This document shows positions 6,456 through 10,739 of a stretch of 10,739 nucleotides of DNA, one piece after another; position 1 is the stretch's first letter; every line of letters begins with the position of its first letter. Made by a program: the position numbers and the translations under genes. The notes below the pieces were generated by a model. That model did not search any database. It was not told the origin of the DNA and was given only the letters and a program-made list of their open reading frames with translations. The stretch is from Alphaproteobacteria bacterium. GTDB taxonomy: Bacteria; Pseudomonadota; Alphaproteobacteria; Micropepsales; Micropepsaceae. Location: the NCBI GenBank assembly GCA_017307315.1, contig JAFKFF010000309.1, forward strand, positions 1 to 10,739, read 5' to 3'.

Positions 6456-7499
6456 ATGTCCGACACGCCGATCCTGCCGCCGGTTCGCGATCTGCCGCCC
6501 GAAGCCCGGCGGCACATGTTCGACCGCCAGCCGGCGGAAGGGCCGCTCGCGGGATTGGCGGGATCGCCGCCGCCCGCGCCGCAATGGTTCGAGGATGCGC
6601 TGGCGCAAAAGCCGGAGCGGCGGTTCGTTTCGGTGGGCGGGGCGCGCATCCATTATCTGCGCTGGGGCGATCCGTCCAAGCCCGGCCTGCTTCTGATTCA
6701 CGGCAATGCCGCCCATGCCTGGTGGTGGAGCTTCATCGCGCCGTTTCTGGCGCAGGATTATCACGTGGCCGCGATGGACCTGTCGGGGATGGGCGACAGC
6801 GTCTGGCGCACGGGGCAAGCCGGTTATTCCATGACGCTGTTCGCCGAAGAGGCGATGGCGGTCCTTGGAGATGCCGGCATGTTCGAGGCGCCGACGCCGC
6901 CCGTCATCGCGGCGCATTCTTTCGGCGGCTTCGTCACCATGAAGGCCGCGGCGGACCATGGCGAGCGGCTCACCGGAATCGTGATCATCGATTCTCCCAT
7001 CAATCCGCCGGTTCGCGAGGAAGGCGGGCCGGGCGGCGATCCGGTCGATCACAAGCCGCATCCGCATAAAGTCTATTCCGGCATCGCCTCGGCGCTCGCC
7101 CGCTTCCGGTTGATGCCGCCTCAGCCATGCGAGAATCTGTTCCTGCTGGATTGGGTGGCGCGCAAGTCCCTCAAGGAAGTGGCGGGGCCGAAGGGCGAAC
7201 CCGGCTTCACCTGGAAATTCGATCCGGCGATCTGGCGGCATTTCTCCATCGGCGACACGGCGGAACTTTTGAAAAGGACGCGCTGCCGGGTGGCGGTGTT
7301 CCGAGGCGAGCATTCGGCGCTGATGCCGCCTTGCACCGGCGCGCATGTTTTCGAGCTTTTGGACCGGGCCGCGCCGGTGGTGGAGATTCCGCAGGCTCGC
7401 CATCACGTGATGCTGGACCAGCCCCTGGCTCTGGTCGCCGCGCTGAGGGCTTTGCTGGCCGATTGGGCACATTCTGTCGCAACCCGGCGGCGGGTGTGA
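6456..7499 (+). CDS. Alpha/beta hydrolase
   Basis: A 347-residue hydrolase of the alpha/beta fold, probably cytoplasmic since no signal peptide is seen. An N-terminal extension of about 55 residues rich in Pro precedes the fold. RFVSVGGARIHYLRWGD (56-72) is the first strand pair, HGNAAHAWWW (82-91) the oxyanion-hole loop, DLSGMGDS (108-115) a conserved turn, and AHSFGG (153-158) the nucleophile elbow with S155. A cap region spans about 185-260. FRGEHSALM (282-290) supplies the likely acid, E285 instead of the more usual Asp, and ARHHVMLDQP (314-323) the catalytic histidine, H316 or H317. The substrate cannot be deduced; esterases, epoxide hydrolases and haloalkane dehalogenases share this fold. 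It follows the DUF2332 gene by 13 bases with only a weak ribosome site, suggesting coupled expression. Confidence 0.85.
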   Translation: MSDTPILPPVRDLPPEARRHMFDRQPAEGPLAGLAGSPPPAPQWFEDALAQKPERRFVSVGGARIHYLRWGDPSKPGLLLIHGNAAHAWWWSFIAPFLAQDYHVAAMDLSGMGDSVWRTGQAGYSMTLFAEEAMAVLGDAGMFEAPTPPVIAAHSFGGFVTMKAAADHGERLTGIVIIDSPINPPVREEGGPGGDPVDHKPHPHKVYSGIASALARFRLMPPQPCENLFLLDWVARKSLKEVAGPKGEPGFTWKFDPAIWRHFSIGDTAELLKRTRCRVAVFRGEHSALMPPCTGAHVFELLDRAAPVVEIPQARHHVMLDQPLALVAALRALLADWAHSVATRRRV

Positions 7500-7510
7500 C
7501 ATTCCATTTG

Positions 7511-7533
7511 CCCCGGGCCATTGCCCCCCGGGG
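7511..7533 (+). terminator. GC hairpin after the alpha/beta hydrolase gene
   Basis: Seven-base arms CCCCGGG (7511-7517) and CCCGGGG (7527-7533) with a nine-base loop start 12 bases after the hydrolase stop and are followed by TCTGTTT. It could end the DUF2332-hydrolase transcript. It overlaps the -35 box proposed for the next operon. Confidence 0.4.
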
Positions 7534-7548
7534 TCTGTTTGCTATATT
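7521..7548 (+). promoter_or_regulatory. Possible sigma-70-type promoter of the coxIV-pnt operon
   Basis: TTGCCC (7521-7526) and TATATT (7543-7548) are 16 bases apart, and the ATG of the oxidase peptide gene lies 30 bases beyond the -10 box. It is the best promoter-like pair in the window, but it is judged only by resemblance to the consensus. Confidence 0.4.
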
Positions 7549-7578
7549 GCGGCCTCTTCACCTGACGAGCGACCTCCC

Positions 7579-7731
7579 ATGGCTGACCACGACGATCACT
7601 ACAAGCCCGGTGCGATGGACATTACCCAGCACCAGCGCGCCTATGCGGGGTTCATCACCTTCACCAAATGGTCGCTGGGCTTTTGCCTGCTGGTGATGGC
7701 GCTGCTGGCCATATTCCGGACCCACGGGTAA
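7579..7731 (+). CDS. aa3-type cytochrome c oxidase subunit IV (50-residue membrane peptide)
   Basis: A short gene encoding a 50-residue protein. It has a histidine-rich, charged N-terminus, MADHDDHYKPGAMDI, then QHQRAYAGFITFTKW and a single membrane helix SLGFCLLVMALLAIF (about 32-46) ending RTHG. This is the pattern of the bacterial aa3-type oxidase subunit IV family, in which MDI and the F-x-x-F/W-T-K/W before the helix are conserved. In the family the peptide is an accessory subunit of the terminal oxidase in the cytoplasmic membrane. It stands alone here, without the catalytic oxidase genes, and lies 18 bases upstream of pntAA, an arrangement I recall from other alphaproteobacteria. No strong Shine-Dalgarno is seen before ATG 7579. 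Confidence 0.82.
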   Translation: MADHDDHYKPGAMDITQHQRAYAGFITFTKWSLGFCLLVMALLAIFRTHG

Positions 7732-7749
7732 GGAAACGGGGGGCTGGGG

Positions 7750-8868
7750 ATGAAACTCGCGGTCCCCAGGGAAACACTCGCGGGCGAGACTCGCGTCGCC
7801 GCGACTCCTGAATCCGTCAAGAAATTCAAGGACCTTGGCTTGGACGTGGTGGTGGAAGCCGGCGCGGGCGCCGCTGCCCGCATCGCCGACGCCGATTATG
7901 CCGCCACCGGGGCCACCATCGCGCCCGATGCCCGCGCCGCGCTGGCCGACGCCGACATCGTGCTCAAGGTGCGCGGACCCAGTGGCGCCGAAACCGGGCT
8001 GATCAGGCAAGGCGCCGTGGTCGCGGCCCTGCTTGCCCCCCACACCGAAAAGCCGGCCATTGCCGCCTTGGCGGCCCAGGGCGCCATCGCCTTCGCCATG
8101 GAGTTCCTCCCCCGCATCTCGCGCGCCCAGGCGATGGACGTGCTGTCGTCCCAGGCCAATCTGGCCGGTTACAAGGCGGTGATCGACGCCGCCGCCCAAT
8201 TCGGCCGGGCCATGCCCATGATGATGACCGCGGCCGGCACCATCGCGCCCGCCCGTGTGCTGGTGATGGGCGTGGGCGTGGCGGGCCTTCAGGCCATCGC
8301 CACCGCAAAACGCCTCGGCGCCATCGTCAGCGCCACCGACGTGCGTCCCGCCACCAAGGAACAGGTGGAGTCGCTGGGCGGCACCTTCGTCGCGGTGATG
8401 GACGAGGAATTCAAGAACGCCCAGACGGCCGGCGGCTATGCCAAGGAAATGTCGGCGGAATACCAGGCCAAGCAGGCGGCCCTGATCGCCGAGACCATCA
8501 AGAAGCAGGACATCGTCATCACCACCGCCCTGATTCCGGGCAGGAAGGCGCCGGTGCTGGTGTCGGAAGCGATGATCCAGTCGATGAAGCCAGGCTCGGT
8601 GATCGTGGACCTGGCGGCGGAAGCGGGCGGCAACACCCCGCTGACCAAGGCGGGCGAAGTGGTGGAAGTCCATGGCGTCACCATCATGGGCTATTCCAAT
8701 CTGCCGGGACGGCTGGCGGTGGACGCCTCCTCGCTCTATGCCCGCAACCTGTTCAATTTCGTGTCGCTGCTGGTGGACAAGAAGACCGGCAACCTCGCCA
8801 TCGACTGGAACGATGAGATCGTCAAAGGCGCGCTGGTAGCTAAGGATGGAGAAGTGGTGAAGTCATGA
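7750..8868 (+). CDS. pntAA: NAD(P) transhydrogenase subunit alpha part 1 (PntAA, NAD(H)-binding)
   Basis: Domain I of the proton-translocating transhydrogenase, which transfers hydride from NADH to NADP+ using the proton motive force. At 372 residues it is full length for the split form and soluble. MKLAVPRETLAGETRVAATPE at the start is diagnostic; PRISRAQAMDVLSSQANLAGYKAV (121-144), then MTAAGTIAPARV (159-170) and the dinucleotide-binding GVGVAGLQA (174-182) with D197 after the second strand complete the NAD site. The C-terminal ITTALIPGRKAPVL and MGYSNLPGRLAVDAS segments are also conserved. The product has only domain I because the membrane helices of the alpha subunit are on the separate pntAB gene, as in Rhodospirillum. 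G-rich sequence precedes ATG 7750. The gene is followed by a 105-base gap with two palindromic elements before pntAB. Confidence 0.97.
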   Translation: MKLAVPRETLAGETRVAATPESVKKFKDLGLDVVVEAGAGAAARIADADYAATGATIAPDARAALADADIVLKVRGPSGAETGLIRQGAVVAALLAPHTEKPAIAALAAQGAIAFAMEFLPRISRAQAMDVLSSQANLAGYKAVIDAAAQFGRAMPMMMTAAGTIAPARVLVMGVGVAGLQAIATAKRLGAIVSATDVRPATKEQVESLGGTFVAVMDEEFKNAQTAGGYAKEMSAEYQAKQAALIAETIKKQDIVITTALIPGRKAPVLVSEAMIQSMKPGSVIVDLAAEAGGNTPLTKAGEVVEVHGVTIMGYSNLPGRLAVDASSLYARNLFNFVSLLVDKKTGNLAIDWNDEIVKGALVAKDGEVVKS

Positions 8869-8879
8869 TGACCCCCTCC

Positions 8880-8945
8880 GTCTCTTTCGCGCAAGCGCTC
8901 AGAGACACCTCCCCCTCCAGCGCGCTCACGCGCGCGAAGGGGAGG
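8880..8945. repeat. Two adjacent palindromic elements between pntAA and pntAB
   Basis: Hairpin one has arms GTCTCT (8880-8885) and AGAGAC (8901-8906). Hairpin two has outer arms CCTCCCC (8908-8914) and GGGGAGG (8939-8945) enclosing an inner stem GCGCG-CTCA-CGCGC (8920-8933). The flanking CCCCCTCCG and CCTCCCCC look like the dispersed intergenic repeats I recall from Caulobacter-like genomes. They lie within one operon, so they may act as mRNA-stability elements or attenuators; neither has a T-run. Confidence 0.6.
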
Positions 8946-8973
8946 CGGGCCTGAGCTTGAAAAGGGGCAGATA

Positions 8974-9282
8974 ATGGAAGCAATCGATCCTTTTGTATTC
9001 CGGCTTTCCATTTTCGTGCTGGCGATTTTCGTCGGCTATTTCGTGGTCTGGGGCGTCACGCCCGCGCTGCACACGCCCTTGATGAGCGTCACCAACGCGA
9101 TTTCCTCGGTCATCATCGTGGGCGCCCTGATCGCGGTGGCGGTGCCGGCGCTCACCAGCGATTCCTGGACCTCCAAGATTCTCGGCTTCTTCGCGTTGAT
9201 CCTCGCCTCGGTGAACATCTTCGGCGGCTTCCTGGTCACCGCCCGCATGCTGGCGATGTATAAGAAAAAGGGCGCGAAATGA
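8974..9282 (+). CDS. pntAB: NAD(P) transhydrogenase subunit alpha part 2 (PntAB, membrane)
   Basis: The membrane-embedded alpha portion (domain II) of the split transhydrogenase, 102 residues with three helices at about 10-30, 42-60 and 68-92. Family landmarks are TPALHTPLMSVTNAISSVII (29-48), then GFFALILASVNIFGGFLVTARML (71-93) and a lysine-rich cytoplasmic end YKKKGAK. It assembles with PntB to form the proton channel and carries no nucleotide site. AAGGGG eight bases before ATG 8974 is a clear ribosome site. The adjoining gaps, to pntAA and to pntB, both carry palindromes. Length and sequence are normal. Confidence 0.96.
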   Translation: MEAIDPFVFRLSIFVLAIFVGYFVVWGVTPALHTPLMSVTNAISSVIIVGALIAVAVPALTSDSWTSKILGFFALILASVNIFGGFLVTARMLAMYKKKGAK

Positions 9283-9297
9283 GCGGCCCCCACTTCT

Positions 9298-9339
9298 CCG
9301 CCGCCCTCATGTTGAGCACGTCGAAACATGAGGTGGCGG
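9298..9339 (+). promoter_or_regulatory. Palindromic repeat that hides the pntB ribosome binding site
   Basis: CCTCATGTT (9305-9313) pairs perfectly with AACATGAGG (9325-9333) across an 11-base loop, and CCGCC (9298-9302) pairs with GGCGG (9335-9339) beyond a small bulge. The only Shine-Dalgarno-like sequence for pntB, GAGG at 9330-9333, is inside the 3' arm, seven bases from ATG 9341, and the stem ends one base before that ATG. The CCTCATG...CATGAGG form matches dispersed alphaproteobacterial intergenic palindromes as I remember them. It may tune PntB translation. Confidence 0.65.
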
Positions 9340-9340
9340 C

Positions 9341-10681
9341 ATGAAAGCGGATATCGCGGCCCTTCTCTATCTCGTGGCAGGGGTGCTGTTCATCCTGGCG
9401 TTGAAGGGCCTGTCGTCGCCGGCTTCCTCCCGCACCGGCAACCGCAACGGCATGATCGGCATGCTGATCGCGGTGCTCACCACCTTGTGGGTGGCGGGCG
9501 TTTCCGATCCGTTGACCTGGGCCTTGATCGCCGGCGGCATCGCCATCGGCGGCACCATCGGCGCGGTGATGGCCAAGCGCATCGCCATGACGGCCATGCC
9601 GCAACTTGTGGCGGCGTTCCATTCGCTGGTCGGCCTGGCGGCGGTTCTGACCGCGGCGGCGGCGCTCTATTCGCCGGACGCGTTCGGCATCGGCGCGGAA
9701 GGGGCGATCCGCAGCCAGAGCCTGGTGGAAATGTCGCTGGGCGTCGCCATCGGCGCCATCACCTTCGCGGGTTCCCTGATCGCCTTCGCCAAGCTCAACG
9801 GCAACATGAGCGGCGCGCCGATCATTCTGCCGGCGCGGCATCTGCTCAATCTTTTGATCTTCCTGGTGATCGTGGGGCTGATCGTCTTCTTCACCATGGA
9901 CCAGCCGCATTGGGCCTTCTGGGCGATCACGGCGCTGTCCTTTCTCTTCGGCATCACCCTCATCATTCCCATCGGCGGCGCCGACATGCCGGTGGTGGTG
10001 TCGATGCTCAATTCCTATTCCGGCTGGGCGGCGGCGGGCATCGGCTTCACCTTGGAGAACACCGCCCTGATCATCACCGGCGCGCTGGTGGGCTCGTCCG
10101 GCGCGATCCTGTCCTACATCATGTGCAAGGGCATGAACCGCAGCTTCATTTCGGTGATCGCGGGCGGGTTCGGCGGCGAGACCGCCGCGGCGGGCGGCGC
10201 CAAGGAAACGCGCCCCGTCAAGCAAGGCTCGGCCGACGATGCCGCCTTCATCATGAAGAATGCCGCCAGCGTGATCATCGTGCCCGGTTACGGCATGGCG
10301 GTGGCCCAGGCCCAGCATGCTGTGCGCGAGATGGCCGACAAGTTGAAGGCGGAAGGGGTGAAAGTTTCCTATGCCATTCATCCAGTGGCGGGGCGCATGC
10401 CGGGTCACATGAATGTGCTTCTGGCCGAAGCCAATGTGCCCTATGACGAAGTCTTCGAACTGGAGGACATCAATTCGCAGTTCGCCCAGGCCGATGTCGC
10501 CTATGTCATCGGCGCCAACGACGTCACCAACCCCTCGGCCAAGACCGTGTTGTTCATCAAGCGCGGCATGGGGTCGGGCTATGCCGGGGTCGAGAATGAG
10601 CTCTTCTTCCGTGACAACACCATGATGCTGTTCGCCGACGCCAAGAAGATGACGGAAGAGATCGTCAAGGCTCTGGGATGA
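9341..10681 (+). CDS. pntB: NAD(P) transhydrogenase subunit beta (PntB, NADP(H)-binding)
   Basis: The beta subunit combines the membrane domain II (about nine helices, roughly 5-265) with the NADP(H)-binding domain III (about 300-446). It couples hydride transfer to proton movement across the inner membrane. H94 in MPQLVAAFHSLVG corresponds to the proton-pathway histidine known from E. coli PntB, and D215 in GGADMPVVVSMLNSYSGWA to another important membrane residue. Domain III shows PGYGMAVAQAQ (315-325), then HPVAGRMPGHMNVLLAEA (347-364), GANDVTNP (391-398) and KRGMGSGYAGVEN (407-419), all expected at the NADP site. At 446 residues it is slightly shorter than the usual 460 or so but complete at both ends. 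The start at 9341 agrees with the family. Its ribosome site lies in a hairpin. Confidence 0.97.
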   Translation: MKADIAALLYLVAGVLFILALKGLSSPASSRTGNRNGMIGMLIAVLTTLWVAGVSDPLTWALIAGGIAIGGTIGAVMAKRIAMTAMPQLVAAFHSLVGLAAVLTAAAALYSPDAFGIGAEGAIRSQSLVEMSLGVAIGAITFAGSLIAFAKLNGNMSGAPIILPARHLLNLLIFLVIVGLIVFFTMDQPHWAFWAITALSFLFGITLIIPIGGADMPVVVSMLNSYSGWAAAGIGFTLENTALIITGALVGSSGAILSYIMCKGMNRSFISVIAGGFGGETAAAGGAKETRPVKQGSADDAAFIMKNAASVIIVPGYGMAVAQAQHAVREMADKLKAEGVKVSYAIHPVAGRMPGHMNVLLAEANVPYDEVFELEDINSQFAQADVAYVIGANDVTNPSAKTVLFIKRGMGSGYAGVENELFFRDNTMMLFADAKKMTEEIVKALG

Positions 10682-10698
10682 AGGCCCCCTCCGGCCTT
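10681..10698 (+). terminator. Hairpin at the end of the pnt operon
   Basis: AAGGCC (10681-10686) and GGCCTT (10693-10698) form a six-base stem with a CCCTCC loop, starting on the last base of the pntB stop codon and followed by a T-containing stretch (CTTTGCTTTT). The nearby CCCCCTCCG repeats a motif from the pntAA-pntAB gap, so this may be a dispersed repeat rather than a dedicated terminator. The remaining bases to 10739 show no gene. Confidence 0.35.
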
Positions 10699-10739
10699 CG
10701 CAGCTTTGCTTTTGGCGCTCCGGCTCACGCCTACGCGCC

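Noticed and set aside
5970..7502. A 510-codon - frame opposite the DUF2332 and hydrolase genes
   Set aside because: It lies antisense to two genes with clear motifs, and its Arg/Pro-rich sequence resembles no family.
9236..10408. A 390-codon - frame opposite pntB
   Set aside because: pntB on the + strand is unmistakable; the - frame is rich in His, Arg and Asp in the usual shadow manner.
1..10739. CRISPR arrays, tRNA or rRNA genes
   Set aside because: I saw no regularly spaced direct repeats, cloverleaf arms with a CCA-type end, or rRNA-like stretches; the gaps between genes are too short for most of these.

Overview
The window is GC-rich, densely coded DNA from a bacterium that looks like an alphaproteobacterium. 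The markers are a GapR/DUF2312 gene beside DUF1244 and N-formylglutamate amidohydrolase, a three-subunit (PntAA/PntAB/PntB) transhydrogenase preceded by a tiny aa3-type oxidase subunit IV, and intergenic palindromic repeats of a kind I associate with alphaproteobacteria. I cannot name a genus.

Layout. (1) Positions 1-about 250 hold the N-terminal end of a Tn3-family transposase on the + strand. It stops abruptly inside the C-terminal part of a pyruvate kinase gene that runs on the - strand. The join lies inside both coding sequences, so it is either a rearrangement or an assembly chimera. (2) Positions 250-1804 (- strand) hold pyruvate kinase and, upstream in the same frame with no stop codon between them, an exported DUF1036 domain. 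(3) Positions 1878-3239 (+) hold N-formylglutamate amidohydrolase, a DUF1244 protein and a GapR-like nucleoid protein, probably one transcription unit divergent from DUF1036-pyk. (4) Positions 3314-3787 (+) hold a small four-helix membrane protein, convergent with (5) a sigma-54-dependent, NtrC-type response regulator at 3794-5287 (-). (6) Positions 5411-7499 (+) hold a DUF2332 protein followed 13 nt later by an alpha/beta hydrolase. (7) Positions 7579-10681 (+) hold the aa3-type cytochrome c oxidase subunit IV peptide, pntAA, pntAB and pntB, a respiratory/redox operon. Its intergenic gaps contain palindromic repeats; one of them covers the ribosome binding site of pntB.

How the genes work together. 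The pnt operon encodes the proton-translocating NADH/NADP+ transhydrogenase, and its leading gene ties it to the respiratory chain. Pyruvate kinase is the last step of glycolysis. N-formylglutamate amidohydrolase belongs to histidine catabolism or a related deformylation. GapR-like protein and the NtrC-type regulator are regulatory or architectural. Most of the window is ordinary core genome, and I see no convincing undescribed multi-gene system. The points that deserve a second look are the Tn3/pyk junction, the stop-less DUF1036-pyruvate kinase frame and the hairpin over the pntB start.
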